DNA from: Streptomyces sp. WAC06614
GTDB lineage: Bacteria; Actinomycetota; Actinomycetes; Streptomycetales; Streptomycetaceae
Length of the DNA stretch: 42,729 bases
Assembly (NCBI RefSeq): GCF_003949795.1
Contig: NZ_RPRY01000027.1
Coordinates: 1 to 42,729 of the forward strand
Direction of reading: 5' to 3'
The notes below the pieces were generated by a model. The model ran no database searches, was not told the DNA's origin, and saw nothing but the letters and a program-made list of their open reading frames with translations. The number at the start of each line of letters is the position of its first letter. Positions within the stretch are counted from its first letter, which is position 1. This document shows, in pieces, positions 1 to 9,327 of this stretch. The position numbers and the translations under genes were made by a program.

Positions 1-461
1 TGGTGGCGGCGTGCGAGACGTACGACCGGGCGCTCGCCGAGGCCGGCGGGGTCGACCTCCAGCTCCTCGGCATCGGGACCGACGGGCACATCGGGTTCAA
101 CGAGCCGTGCTCCTCGCTGGCCTCGCGGACGCGGATCAAGACGCTGACGGAGCAGACGCGCGTCGACAACGCGCGGTTCTTCGACAACGACATCGACCAG
201 GTGCCCCACCATGTGATCACCCAGGGCATAGGCACGATCCTGGACGCGCGGCACCTGGTGCTGCTCGCCACAGGTGAGGGCAAGGCCGAGGCCGTGGCCC
301 AGACGGTGGAGGGGCCGCTGTCGGCGCTCGTGCCGGCGTCGGCGCTGCAGTTGCACCGGCATGCCACGGTGGTCGTGGACGAGGCGGCTGCCTCGAAGCT
401 GAAGCTGGCGGACTACTTCCGCCATGCGTACGGCAACAAGCCGAGCTGGCAGGGCCTGTAG
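1..461 (+). CDS. nagB: Glucosamine-6-phosphate deaminase, 3' part (NagB)
   Basis: Converts glucosamine-6-phosphate to fructose-6-phosphate and ammonia in the cytoplasm, the step that feeds imported aminosugars into glycolysis. The first visible codon is in frame at base 3 and the N-terminal part lies outside the window, so about 152 C-terminal residues are seen. The block [15 protein letters not shown] is the NagB signature and carries the catalytic-loop histidine. The following residues, ending in a helix rich in Lys/Leu and [12 protein letters not shown], also fit the family. It converges on dasD and shares an aminosugar locus with dasABC and dasR. DasR is known to control nagB in S. coelicolor; the promoter is outside the window. 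Confidence 0.95.
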   Translation, partial: VAACETYDRALAEAGGVDLQLLGIGTDGHIGFNEPCSSLASRTRIKTLTEQTRVDNARFFDNDIDQVPHHVITQGIGTILDARHLVLLATGEGKAEAVAQTVEGPLSALVPASALQLHRHATVVVDEAAASKLKLADYFRHAYGNKPSWQGL

Positions 462-474
462 CCCTGCACCCGCC

Positions 475-507
475 AAGGCCGGGCCCCCTCCTCCGGGACC
501 CGGCCTT
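475..507 (+). terminator. Hairpin terminator after nagB
   Basis: A 9-bp perfect stem, AAGGCCGGG at 475-483 against CCCGGCCTT at 499-507, begins 13 bases after the nagB stop. There is no T-tract, as is usual for Streptomyces terminators. Confidence 0.75.
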
Positions 508-600
508 CGCCGTCCCCCCTCGCACGGGGGCTCCACCCCCGTGCCCCGGGTCCTCGAACGCCGGACGGGCTGAAAGCGTCCTGGGGCTCCGCCCCGGACC

Positions 601-770
601 CCGCGCCTCGAACGCCGGCGGGGCCGGACAGGTACGCGGGGGCTGGATGAAAGCCCGCGCGGCGATCGAGCGCACCAGGGCGGGCAGCGCCCGGTCCGCC
701 CGCCGCAGCCCGCACCTGCCCGGCGAGGCCGGCCACCAATGATCCGGCCCCGCCGGCGTTCGAGGCGCGG
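601..770. repeat. 28-bp perfect inverted repeat between convergent nagB and dasD
   Basis: Bases 601-628 are the exact reverse complement of bases 743-770, with 114 bases between. Similarity continues imperfectly outside the arms (about 580-600 against 771-794). The core, TCCGGCCCCGCCGG followed by CGTTCGAG, recurs at 36931-36952, and a partial copy lies near 553-570. The 382-base gap 462-843 holds no convincing gene. Besides this fold-back and the nagB terminator I see nothing in it. It probably acts as a two-way terminator or is a dispersed Streptomyces intergenic repeat. Confidence 0.75.
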
Positions 771-843
771 GGGTGCGGGGGCAGAGCCCCCGAAACCCGG
801 AGCGGGGGCCCGGGCCCCCGGTCGCAGGGGGCCGCGGGGACGG

Positions 844-2340
844 TCAGGCCCCCGCTACGACCTCGGCCGCGGCCCGGCCGCATACGCGGGAGGCGCCGTG
901 GGTCGCCACGTGGTAGGCGCCGGTCGGGGCCGCCCGGGGTACGCCCATCTCCACGACCACGGTGTCCGGCCGCGCCGAGATCAGCTCGGACAGGGTCCGG
1001 GCCATCCACGGGTGGCGGTGGGCGTCGCGGACCACCGCGACGATCGTGCGGTCGCCCGCCGCCGCCAGGACCTCCGCCGCCGTCACGCCCTCCGGGTGCA
1101 CGGCCCCGGCCGTGTCCGGCAGCAGGGCCGCCAGCTCCGCGGCCACGCCCCACGGGGTCTCGTCGCCCACGGCGATGTTCGCCACGGGCGCGAGCGTGGC
1201 GACGTACGGGCGGGTCACCGGGACCGGGGTGCCCGACACCCGCAGCGCCCGCCTCGCGGCCACCAGGCCGACGCCGGGGCCGGGCGCGCTCCCCTCCTGC
1301 GGCGCGCCCGGCGCGGCGGCGGCCCGGGCGCGCCGGGTCCACTCGGCGAGGGCCCGGACCCGGGCGGCGGCGTCGGCGAGCCGCTCCTCGGGCAGGGCGC
1401 CCCCGCGCACGGCGTCCACCAGGGCGTCGCGCAGGCGCAGCACGGTGGCCTCGTCGGCCAGGCCGCCGCCCACACAGATGGCGTCCGCGCCGGCCGCGAT
1501 CGCCAGGACCGAGCCCCGCTCGATCCCGTAGGTGCCGGCGATGGCGTTCATCTCCATGCCGTCGGTGACGATCAGCCCCTCGTAGCCGAGCTCCTTGCGC
1601 AGCAGCCCGGTCAGGACGAGCGGGCTGAGCGTGGCCGGGCGGACCGGGTCGAGGGCCGGGACCAGGATGTGGGCGCTCATCACGGCCTTGGTGCCGGCCG
1701 CGACGGCGGCCCGGAACGGGACCAGCTCGCGCTCGGCCAGCGTGTCGAGGTCCACGTCGATGCGCGGCAGCGCGTGGTGGGAGTCGACGTTGGTGTCGCC
1801 GTGGCCGGGGAAGTGCTTGGTGCAGGCGGCCACGCCGGCCGCCTGGAGGCCCTCCACGTACGCGGCGGTGTGCCGGGCCGCGAGGTCCGGGGAGGCACCG
1901 AAGGAGCGGACGCCGATGACCGGGTTGTCGGGGTTGGAGTTGACGTCCGCGGACGGGGCCCAGTTGAGGTTGACCCCGCACTCGGCCAGGCGGCGGCCCA
2001 GCTCGTGGGCCACGTCCCGGGTCAGGGCGGTGTCGTCGACGGCGCCCAGGGCGAGGTTGCCGGGGAAGCTGGAGCCCTGGCGGACCTCCAGGCGGGTGAC
2101 GTCGCCGCCCTCCTCGTCGATGGCGACGAGCACGTCCTCGCGTTCGGCGCGCAGCTGCGCGGTCAGCGCGGCCAGCTGTCCGGGCGAGGCGATGTTGCGG
2201 CCGAACAGGCCGACGGAGGTCAGGCCTTGGGAGACCTGGCGCAGCAGCCAGGCGGGGGCGGTGGTGCCTTCGAAGCCGGGCTGGAGGACCGCCAGGGCGT
2301 CACGGGTGACCGTGTCGGGGCGGTGCGCAAGGACTGTCAT
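844..2340 (-). CDS. dasD: GH3 beta-N-acetylglucosaminidase (DasD)
   Basis: Cytoplasmic family-3 glycosidase (498 aa) expected to release N-acetylglucosamine from chitobiose imported by DasABC. The NagZ-type signature KHFPGHGDTNVDSH is at residues 175-188, with the catalytic Asp-His pair (D186, H188). The likely nucleophile is D260 in IVTDGMEM. There is no signal peptide, which fits an intracellular role. ATG at 2340 is preferred because the protein then begins MTVLAHRPDTVTRD and the start is only 8 bases after the dasC stop, so it is the last gene of the dasABCD unit. The C-terminal 200 residues are Ala/Gly-rich, like the accessory domain of actinobacterial GH3 enzymes. Name by homology and gene order with S. 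coelicolor; substrate preference is inferred. Confidence 0.9.
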   Translation of the reverse strand: MTVLAHRPDTVTRDALAVLQPGFEGTTAPAWLLRQVSQGLTSVGLFGRNIASPGQLAALTAQLRAEREDVLVAIDEEGGDVTRLEVRQGSSFPGNLALGAVDDTALTRDVAHELGRRLAECGVNLNWAPSADVNSNPDNPVIGVRSFGASPDLAARHTAAYVEGLQAAGVAACTKHFPGHGDTNVDSHHALPRIDVDLDTLAERELVPFRAAVAAGTKAVMSAHILVPALDPVRPATLSPLVLTGLLRKELGYEGLIVTDGMEMNAIAGTYGIERGSVLAIAAGADAICVGGGLADEATVLRLRDALVDAVRGGALPEERLADAAARVRALAEWTRRARAAAAPGAPQEGSAPGPGVGLVAARRALRVSGTPVPVTRPYVATLAPVANIAVGDETPWGVAAELAALLPDTAGAVHPEGVTAAEVLAAAGDRTIVAVVRDAHRHPWMARTLSELISARPDTVVVEMGVPRAAPTGAYHVATHGASRVCGRAAAEVVAGA

Positions 2341-2348
2341 GGGTGCCG

Positions 2349-3218
2349 TTATCCCTTCACTGCGCCGGCGGTCATCCCGCCGACGGCCTTGCGCTGGAGG
2401 AAGACGAAGACGAGCAGGACCGGCAGGGCGAACAGCGTGGAGGCGGCCATGGTGGCGCCCCAGTCGTTGCCGAAGGCGGTCTGGAACTGGGTCAGCCACA
2501 GGGGCAGGGTCTGCGCGGACTTGTCCTTGTCGAGGATCAGGACCATCGCGAACTCGTTCCAGGCGGTGATGAAGCCGAAGAGCGAGGTGGACATCAGGCC
2601 CGGGGCCAGCAGCGGGAAGATGACCTTGCGGAAGGCCTGGCCGCGGGTGCAGCCGTCGATCTGGGCGGCCTCCTCCAGGGTCACCGGGACGGCGGCGATG
2701 AAGCCGCGCAGGGTCCAGATGGTGAAGGGCAGGACCATCACGAAGTAGATCGCGGTGAGCAGCGGGAGGCTGTTCAGCATCTCGGAGTCCCGGGCGATCA
2801 TGTACATCGCGATGACCATGACCTCCCAGGGGGCCATCTGCGCCATCATCACGCCGAGGACCATCGCCTTGCGGCCCTTGAACTTCATCCGGGCGATGGC
2901 GAAGGACGCGGCGAGGGCGACGAGCAGCGCCAGCAGCACGGCGCTGACGGTGACGACCAGGCTGTTGGTGACGTAGGTCCAGAACAGGTCGACGGCGGTG
3001 GCGGTGCCGAAGTTGTCGAAGGTCGGGGTGAAGAGGAAGACCGGGTCCTTGGTGAGGATCTGGCTCGACGGCTTCAGGGCCGAGGAGAACATCCAGTAGA
3101 CCGGGAAGACGAACACCACCGCGAGCAGGAGCGCGCCGAGGTTCTTCGCCACGGCGGCGGGGCGCAGCGGCTTGCGGGTGCGGAGGGTCTGCGCGGGCTT
3201 GGGTGCGGTGGTGCTCAC
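2349..3218 (-). CDS. dasC: Sugar ABC transporter permease (DasC)
   Basis: Inner-membrane permease (289 aa, about six membrane segments) of a CUT1-type carbohydrate ABC importer, paired with DasB and the lipoprotein DasA. The EAA loop that contacts the ATPase is clear: EAAQIDGCTRGQAFRKV, followed by IFPLLAPG. GTG at 3218 overlaps the dasB stop (GTGA), and a long GGAGGAGGAG ribosome site lies directly upstream, so translation is coupled. No ATPase gene is present. In Streptomyces the shared ATPase MsiK, encoded elsewhere, serves this class. The annotated substrate of DasABC in S. coelicolor is N,N'-diacetylchitobiose. Confidence 0.92.
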   Translation of the reverse strand: MSTTAPKPAQTLRTRKPLRPAAVAKNLGALLLAVVFVFPVYWMFSSALKPSSQILTKDPVFLFTPTFDNFGTATAVDLFWTYVTNSLVVTVSAVLLALLVALAASFAIARMKFKGRKAMVLGVMMAQMAPWEVMVIAMYMIARDSEMLNSLPLLTAIYFVMVLPFTIWTLRGFIAAVPVTLEEAAQIDGCTRGQAFRKVIFPLLAPGLMSTSLFGFITAWNEFAMVLILDKDKSAQTLPLWLTQFQTAFGNDWGATMAASTLFALPVLLVFVFLQRKAVGGMTAGAVKG

Positions 3219-4234
3219 TGCTCCTCCTCCTGCTTCAGGATCAGGCGGAAGTAGAACGACATGACGACCAGGAGCATCAGGATCGTCAGGACGGAGATGG
3301 CGGCGGCGAGGCCGTAGTGCTGCTGGGACTGGCCCTCGATGTAGGCGAAGACCGGGAGGGTCTCGGAGGCGCGGTCGGGGCCGCCGGCGCGCATCGCGTA
3401 GACCTGGGTGAAGGCCTTGAAGACCCAGATGACCTCAAGGAAGGTGGTGACCAGGAAGAAGGGCTTGAGGTTGGGGAAGACGACCTTCCAGAACGTCTGC
3501 CAGCCGTTGGCGCCGTCCATCCGGGCGGCCTCGTACAGCTCGGCGCCGACGGTGGTCAGGCCGGCGTACATGTTGAGCGCGACGAACGGGATGGAGCCCC
3601 AGACCACCAGGATGGTGATGATCACCAGGGTGGAGAAGCCAGTCTCGAACCAGTTGTGCTGCTCGTAGCCGGCGAAGCCCAGCGTGCGCATCAGCCAGTT
3701 GACGACGCCGAACTGCTCGTCGAAGAGCCACTGGAAGACGGTGACGGAGGCGACGATCGGCATGGCCCAGGCCATCACCAGGGCCAGCGAGAGGACCAGG
3801 CGCATCGTCTTGCCGAGCCGGTTCAGCAGGATGCCGATGAGGCTGCCGAGCACCATGATCAGCGCGACGTTGGCGGCCGTGAAGACGAAGCTGCGCACGA
3901 CCACGGTCCAGAACCGGGAGTCGCCGAGCAGCGCGGTGTAGTTGTCCAGGCCGACGAAGGGGGCCTTGCGCTGGATCAGCTCGATCTTGTTGACCTGCTG
4001 GAACGACAGCAGGATGTTCTTGAAGAGCGGGTAGAGCAGCAGTCCGGCGAGGGCGAGGACGGCCGGGGCGACGAGCGCGTACGGCAGCCAGCCCGAGGGG
4101 AGCGACGCTCTGGCGCGGCGAGGGGAACCGGAGGTCCGGCCGGCTGCGGCCGGGGGCGTCTTCGGGCGTCCGGCGGACGGCGGTGGTGCGTCCTGTGGAG
4201 CGCTGGGCGCCGCTCCCTGGGAGTGCACGGTCAT
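3215..4234 (-). CDS. dasB: Sugar ABC transporter permease (DasB)
   Basis: Inner-membrane permease (339 aa), first of the two-permease set of the chitobiose importer. A Pro/Ala-rich cytoplasmic N-terminus of about 45 residues precedes the first membrane segment (WLPYALVAPAVLALAGLLLY). The EAA loop reads EAARMDGANGWQTFWKV followed by VFPNLKP. ATG at 4234 has a GAGGAAA ribosome site about 9 bases upstream. It is separated from dasA by a 153-base spacer with a strong hairpin and overlaps dasC by 4 bases. This spacing usually gives much more binding protein than permease. Confidence 0.92.
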   Translation of the reverse strand: MTVHSQGAAPSAPQDAPPPSAGRPKTPPAAAGRTSGSPRRARASLPSGWLPYALVAPAVLALAGLLLYPLFKNILLSFQQVNKIELIQRKAPFVGLDNYTALLGDSRFWTVVVRSFVFTAANVALIMVLGSLIGILLNRLGKTMRLVLSLALVMAWAMPIVASVTVFQWLFDEQFGVVNWLMRTLGFAGYEQHNWFETGFSTLVIITILVVWGSIPFVALNMYAGLTTVGAELYEAARMDGANGWQTFWKVVFPNLKPFFLVTTFLEVIWVFKAFTQVYAMRAGGPDRASETLPVFAYIEGQSQQHYGLAAAISVLTILMLLVVMSFYFRLILKQEEEQ

Positions 4235-4280
4235 GGCGGTGGTTTCCTCGCGTTGACTTAAGGAGTCACATGCGCGACCA

Positions 4281-4318
4281 GGGGTACGGCCGGCGCCCGG
4301 GCGCCCGCGCCGTACCCC
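4281..4318 (-). terminator. Hairpin in the dasA-dasB spacer (attenuator or mRNA stabiliser)
   Basis: Perfect 10-bp arms GGGGTACGGC (4281-4290) and GCCGTACCCC (4309-4318) with an 18-base GC-rich loop, between dasA and dasB in the same operon. Such hairpins after binding-protein genes commonly reduce read-through or protect the upstream mRNA. Next to it, TGGTGCGTG occurs three times (4336-4344, 4343-4351, 4357-4365). Confidence 0.65.
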
Positions 4319-4387
4319 GGTGCGTTCACTGCTGGTGGTGCGTGGTGCGTGACGGGTGGTGCGTGGGGAGAGGTGCTGCGGGCCGCG

Positions 4388-5671
4388 TCACTTGTTGATG
4401 CGGCTCGCGATCTCCTTGTCGGCCGCCTCGCCCGCCTTCACGGCGTCCTCGCCCTTGAGCACCTTGGTCATGTACTCCTTGATCGGGTTGGGCTCGGTCT
4501 CGACGTTGGCCCAGCCCGCGGTCACCGGTGTGATCTTGCCGTTGACGGCGCCCTTGGCCATGGACTCGGCGAAGGAGCCCGCGGCGGCGGCGAAGTTGGC
4601 GGCCTGCTGGTTGGGCAGCAGCGCGCCCTCGGTGGCGGCGGCGTACTTGGTCATCTGGTCCTTGCCCGCGGCCAGGGCCAGCCACTCCTTGGCGAGGTCC
4701 TTGTTCTTGGAGCGCTCGGCCACGGCGAGGTTGGAGCCGCCGAGGAAGACGGAGCCGGGCTTGTCGGCGGTCTTGCCCGGGATCGGGAAGTAGCCGAAGT
4801 CGCCCTCCTTGCCCGCTTCCTTCAGGGCCTTCAGCGCGCCCTGGGCCTCCCAGCCCAAACCGATCCAGGAGGCGACGCCGCCCTTGGGGACGATGTCGGT
4901 GGACTGCTGCGGGGTGGCCTCGTCCTTGTCCTTGGGAGCGGTGGAGTAGGACTGGAGCTTCTTGTAGAACTCCATCGCGGAGGCGGCCTGCGGGGTGCCG
5001 AGCTGGCCCTTCCACTTGCCGCCGTCCTTGACGGCGAGGTCGCCGCCCTCGTCCCAGATGAAGCCGGCGAGGACGTACCAGCTCTGGCCCGGGAGGTAGA
5101 TCGGCTGCGACGCCGGGTCGGCGGCCTTCAGCTTCTCCAGGCCGGCGATCCACTCGTCGCGGGTCTTCGGAGCGGTGATGCCGGCCTTCTCGAAGGCCTT
5201 CTTGTCGTAGACCACGACGCGGTTGGCGGCGTACCAGGGGGCCGAGTACAGCTTGCCGTCGACCTCGGCGGAGCTGAGCATGCCCTTCTGCCAGGCGTCG
5301 GCGCCGAGCTTGGACTTGTCACCCGTGAGGTCGGCGAGGCCGCCGGTGACCGCGTAGCCGGCGGTCTGGGTGTTGCCGAGCTCGATGACGTCCGGCGGGG
5401 TGTTCTCGGAGAGGGCGGTGGTGACCTTCTCCTGGATGCCCTTCCACTGCTGGGTCTCGACCTTGACCTTGGTGTTCGGGTGCTTGGCCTCGAACTCCTT
5501 GTTGACCTCGTCGAGCCAGGCCTTCGGCGCGGAGCCGTCCATCACCCATACGGTGACGGTCTTGTTTCCGTTGGCGTCGGCCGTACCCTTGTCGTCGCCA
5601 CCATTGCCACAAGCCGCGACACCGGCCATCATGCCCGCGACACCGACCGCCGCGATGAGCTTGCGCTTCAC
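4388..5671 (-). CDS. dasA: Chitobiose-binding lipoprotein (DasA)
   Basis: Extracellular solute-binding lipoprotein (family 1, 427 aa) of the DasABC importer. The N-terminus is MKRKLIAAVGVAGMMAGVAAC, a lipoprotein signal with the acylated Cys at position 21, followed by a Gly/Asp-rich linker. The maltose-binding-protein-like fold is supported by TVWVMDGSAPKAWLDEVN near the start and EFYKKLQ in the middle. GTG at 5671 is chosen over an upstream in-frame ATG (5731) because a GAGGAGGG ribosome site lies just before it and the signal peptide then starts correctly. Two DasR sites lie upstream (5763-5778, 5787-5802), so GlcN-6-P or GlcNAc-6-P should relieve repression. Confidence 0.93.
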   Translation of the reverse strand: MKRKLIAAVGVAGMMAGVAACGNGGDDKGTADANGNKTVTVWVMDGSAPKAWLDEVNKEFEAKHPNTKVKVETQQWKGIQEKVTTALSENTPPDVIELGNTQTAGYAVTGGLADLTGDKSKLGADAWQKGMLSSAEVDGKLYSAPWYAANRVVVYDKKAFEKAGITAPKTRDEWIAGLEKLKAADPASQPIYLPGQSWYVLAGFIWDEGGDLAVKDGGKWKGQLGTPQAASAMEFYKKLQSYSTAPKDKDEATPQQSTDIVPKGGVASWIGLGWEAQGALKALKEAGKEGDFGYFPIPGKTADKPGSVFLGGSNLAVAERSKNKDLAKEWLALAAGKDQMTKYAAATEGALLPNQQAANFAAAAGSFAESMAKGAVNGKITPVTAGWANVETEPNPIKEYMTKVLKGEDAVKAGEAADKEIASRINK

Positions 5672-5762
5672 GCCACCCTCCTCAGGGATGCTGTCTGCAC
5701 TTCCCTTGCCCGCCGCGATGACATACGCCAAGTACTGCTTGTGGGGCCGGGATCTGATCCAG

Positions 5763-5778
5763 ATTGGTTTAGACCAGT
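5763..5778. promoter_or_regulatory. DasR operator dre1 upstream of dasA
   Basis: ATTGGTTTAGACCAGT matches 14 of 16 bases of the palindromic dre consensus ACTGGTCTAGACCAGT (consensus from memory). It lies about 92 bases upstream of the dasA GTG, near the expected transcription start. Confidence 0.88.
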
Positions 5779-5784
5779 ACCCGG

Positions 5785-5813
5785 AGCTTGGCCTAGACCT
5801 TTAGGGGTGTCAA
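5785..5813 (-). promoter_or_regulatory. Probable dasA promoter
   Basis: On the minus strand a perfect -35 TTGACA (5813-5808) is followed 17 bases later by CAAGCT (5790-5785), a weak -10. The spacer is occupied by dre2, so DasR binding would block polymerase. Confidence 0.55.
5787..5802. promoter_or_regulatory. DasR operator dre2 upstream of dasA
   Basis: CTTGGCCTAGACCTTT keeps the dre core (11 of 16 bases of the consensus) and is centred 24 bp from dre1. It falls between the -35 and -10 elements proposed for dasA. Confidence 0.75.
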
Positions 5814-5890
5814 GGGTCTAATGAGCGGGGGTCACGTCCGTTACCGGACCGACACCTCGGGGCGGGGGCGAGGTACGCCCTCCACACCGT

Positions 5891-6727
<837 letters not shown>

Positions 6728-6835
6728 TTCGTAGTTGACTCTCGTACCGCTATGCGGACGGGGGCTTACGCCAGGCGGGCGGGCCCCCGTAGATTCCTGC
6801 GCTCACTGCAGATGATCAACGAGGGGACGAGGATC

Positions 6836-9082
6836 ATGCCAGAACCAGGATCAACCGGCACGGAACGGAACGCGGCGAGTCCGGGCGGCCCCACGGACTC
6901 GCTCCCCTCCACCGCTCCCCCGTCCCGGGTGACGCCGAAGTCGATCGCCGGCTGGTCGCTCGTCGCCCTGGTCGGTGCGGTCGGCTGGAGCGTCCTGGCG
7001 CTCTCCCGCGGCGAGGAGGTCTCGGCCGCGTGGATGCTCGCGGCGGCCCTGGGCTCGTACGCGATCGCGTACCGCTTCTACTCCCGCTTCATCGCCCACC
7101 GCGTGCTCAAGGTGGACAAGACCCGGGCCACTCCCGCCGAACGCCTCGACAACGGTGTCGACTTCCACCCGACCGACCGGCGGGTGCTCTTCGGCCACCA
7201 CTTCGCCGCCGTCGCGGGCGCCGGCCCGCTGGTCGGCCCGGTGCTCGCCGCGCAGATGGGCTATCTGCCGGGCACCATCTGGATCGTCGCCGGCGTGATC
7301 TTCGCTGGCGCCGTCCAGGACATGGTCACGCTGTTCTTCTCCACCCGGCGCGACGGGCGTTCGCTCGGCCAGATGGCCCGGGACGAGATCGGCCCGTTCG
7401 GCGGGGCCGCGGCGCTGGTCGCCGTGTTCGCCATCATGATCATCCTGCTGGCGGTGCTCGCCCTGGTCATCGTCGGGGCGCTCGCGCACTCGCCGTGGGG
7501 TGTCTTCTCCATCGGGATGACCATCCCGATCGCCCTGTTCATGGGCCTGTACCTGCGGATCCTGCGCCCGGGGCGGGTCACCGAGGTCTCGCTGATCGGT
7601 GTGGCCCTGCTGCTGCTCGCGATCGTGGCGGGCGGCTGGGTGGCCGAGTCGTCCTGGGCGGAGTTCTTCACGCTGAAGCCGACCACGCTGGTCATCTGGA
7701 TGGTGGCCTACGGCTTCCTGGCCTCGGTCCTGCCGGTGTGGCTGCTGCTCGCGCCGCGCGACTACCTGTCCACCTTCATGAAGGTCGGCACGATCGCGCT
7801 GATGGCCGTCGGTGTCGCGGTGGCGGTGCCGACGCTGAAGATGGACGCCATCACCTCGTTCGCGGGCCGCGGCGACGGGCCGGTGTTCGCCGGGTCCATG
7901 TTCCCGTTCGTCTTCATCACCATCGCCTGCGGCGCCCTGTCCGGGTTCCACGCGCTGGTCTCCTCGGGCACCACCCCGAAGATGGTGCAGAAGGAGACCC
8001 AGATCCGGATGATCGGCTACGGGTCGATGCTGACCGAGTCCTTCGTCGCGATCATGGCGATGATCGCCGCCTGCATCATCGAGCCGGGCCTGTTCTTCGC
8101 GGTCAACTCGCCCGCCGGGTTCATCGGCACCACCGTGCAGTCGGCCTCCGAGGCGGTCTCCCACCTCGGGTTCGCCATCACGCCCGAGCAGCTCACACAG
8201 GCGGCCAAGGACGTGGAGGAGGCCAGCCTGCTGTCGCGGACCGGTGGCGCACCGACGTTCGCACTCGGAATGTCGCAGATCTTCTCCTCGGTGTTCGGCG
8301 GGGCGTCGATGAAGGCGTTCTGGTACCACTTCGCGATCATGTTCGAGGCGCTGTTCATCCTCACCACGCTCGACGCGGGCACCCGGGTGGGGCGGTTCAT
8401 GCTCCAGGACATGCTGGGCAACGTCTACAAGCCGTTCAAGCAGATCAGCTGGAAGCCCGGCGTGTGGATCGCCAGCGCGCTGGTCGTCGGCGCCTGGGGC
8501 TACTTCCTGTGGGTCGGCGTGAAGGACCCGCTGGGCGGCATCAACCAGCTCTTCCCGCTGTTCGGGATCGCGAACCAGCTGCTGGCCGCGGTGGCCCTGG
8601 CGGTGTGCACCACGCTGCTGGTGAAGTCCGGGCGGCTGAAGTGGGCCTGGGTCACCGGTGTCCCGCTGCTCTGGGACGCGGCCGTGACGCTCACGGCGAG
8701 CTGGCAGAAGGTGTTCTCCGAGGACCCGCGGGTCGGGTTCTTCGCCCAGCGCGACAAGTACCAGGCCGGCATCGACGCCGGGAAGACGCTCGCCCCGGCG
8801 AAGAGCATGGACGACATGCACACCGTGGTCCTCAACTCCACGGTGGACGGCGTCCTGTCCGCCCTGTTCGCGATCCTGATCCTGATCGTGCTGGCCGATG
8901 CGGCCCGGGTCTGCGTCAAGGCCGTGCGCGACCCCGGGTCGGTGCGGCTGGCGGAGGTCCCGTGGACCGAGTCCCAGCTCGTCGCGCCGGCCGGGCTGTT
9001 CCCGACGGCCGAGGAGAAGGCCGAGCTGGCCGCGGCCGGCCTGGACTCCGGAGGTGGCCGGGCCAAGGAACCGGTCGGATGA
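6836..9082 (+). CDS. cstA: Carbon starvation protein CstA (pyruvate/peptide transporter)
   Basis: Large polytopic membrane protein (748 aa, many membrane segments) of the CstA family, implicated in pyruvate or peptide uptake in other bacteria. Family features are the N-terminal YRFYSRFIAHRVL, the block RRVLFGHHFAAVAGAGPLVG, and GAVQDMVTLFFSTRRDGRSLG. ATG at 6836 is chosen because GAGGGG lies 9 bases upstream; an upstream in-frame ATG (6752) would add 28 Arg-rich residues with no ribosome site. A cytoplasmic N-terminus of about 40 residues precedes the first membrane segment. The stop overlaps the start of the ybdD-like gene (ATGA), the usual CstA partner arrangement. The promoter is not obvious. 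Confidence 0.93.
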   Translation: MPEPGSTGTERNAASPGGPTDSLPSTAPPSRVTPKSIAGWSLVALVGAVGWSVLALSRGEEVSAAWMLAAALGSYAIAYRFYSRFIAHRVLKVDKTRATPAERLDNGVDFHPTDRRVLFGHHFAAVAGAGPLVGPVLAAQMGYLPGTIWIVAGVIFAGAVQDMVTLFFSTRRDGRSLGQMARDEIGPFGGAAALVAVFAIMIILLAVLALVIVGALAHSPWGVFSIGMTIPIALFMGLYLRILRPGRVTEVSLIGVALLLLAIVAGGWVAESSWAEFFTLKPTTLVIWMVAYGFLASVLPVWLLLAPRDYLSTFMKVGTIALMAVGVAVAVPTLKMDAITSFAGRGDGPVFAGSMFPFVFITIACGALSGFHALVSSGTTPKMVQKETQIRMIGYGSMLTESFVAIMAMIAACIIEPGLFFAVNSPAGFIGTTVQSASEAVSHLGFAITPEQLTQAAKDVEEASLLSRTGGAPTFALGMSQIFSSVFGGASMKAFWYHFAIMFEALFILTTLDAGTRVGRFMLQDMLGNVYKPFKQISWKPGVWIASALVVGAWGYFLWVGVKDPLGGINQLFPLFGIANQLLAAVALAVCTTLLVKSGRLKWAWVTGVPLLWDAAVTLTASWQKVFSEDPRVGFFAQRDKYQAGIDAGKTLAPAKSMDDMHTVVLNSTVDGVLSALFAILILIVLADAARVCVKAVRDPGSVRLAEVPWTESQLVAPAGLFPTAEEKAELAAAGLDSGGGRAKEPVG

Positions 9083-9276
9083 CCGCCCTGCGGGACCGCC
9101 TGGCCCGGATCCGGTACTACGTCCGCGAGTTCTCGGGCGAGGCGGCGTACGACCGCTACGTCGCCCACGCCCGCGCCCACGACCCGACCGCCGAGGTCAT
9201 GACCCGCCGCGCCTTCGAACGCGCCCGCACGGACGCCCGCGAGGCCGACCCCCGCGAAGGCTTCCGCTGCTGCTGA
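9079..9276 (+). CDS. YbdD/YjiX-family small protein
   Basis: 65-residue soluble protein with the family pattern: IRYYVREFSGEAAYDRYVAHARAH, a basic middle (VMTRRAFERAR) and a Cys-Cys end. YbdD/YjiX proteins accompany CstA-type transporters and are needed for transport in enterobacteria; the mechanism is unclear. ATG overlaps the cstA stop by four bases (ATGA), so the two are translationally coupled. Confidence 0.9.
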   Translation: MTALRDRLARIRYYVREFSGEAAYDRYVAHARAHDPTAEVMTRRAFERARTDAREADPREGFRCC

Positions 9277-9287
9277 GGCCGACCGGC

Positions 9288-9327
9288 CATGAAGGGCCCC
9301 GCCGGACCACCGGCGGGGCCCTTCATG
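9288..9327 (+). terminator. Strong hairpin terminator after cstA-ybdD
   Basis: An 18-bp perfect stem (9288-9305 with 9310-9327) closed by the loop ACCA starts 11 bases after the ybdD stop. It also faces the Uma2 remnant on the other strand, so it may work both ways. Confidence 0.9.

Noticed and set aside
739..2748. Long plus-strand frame opposite dasD/dasC
   Set aside because: Antisense shadow; the composition is low-complexity Gly/Arg/Val and there is no ribosome site. The same reasoning applies to long frames opposite dasA, cstA, nrdA, aroA and katA.
5812..5827. Possible third dre site upstream of dasA
   Set aside because: Only the left half (GGTCTA) matches; the right half lacks the inverted copy.
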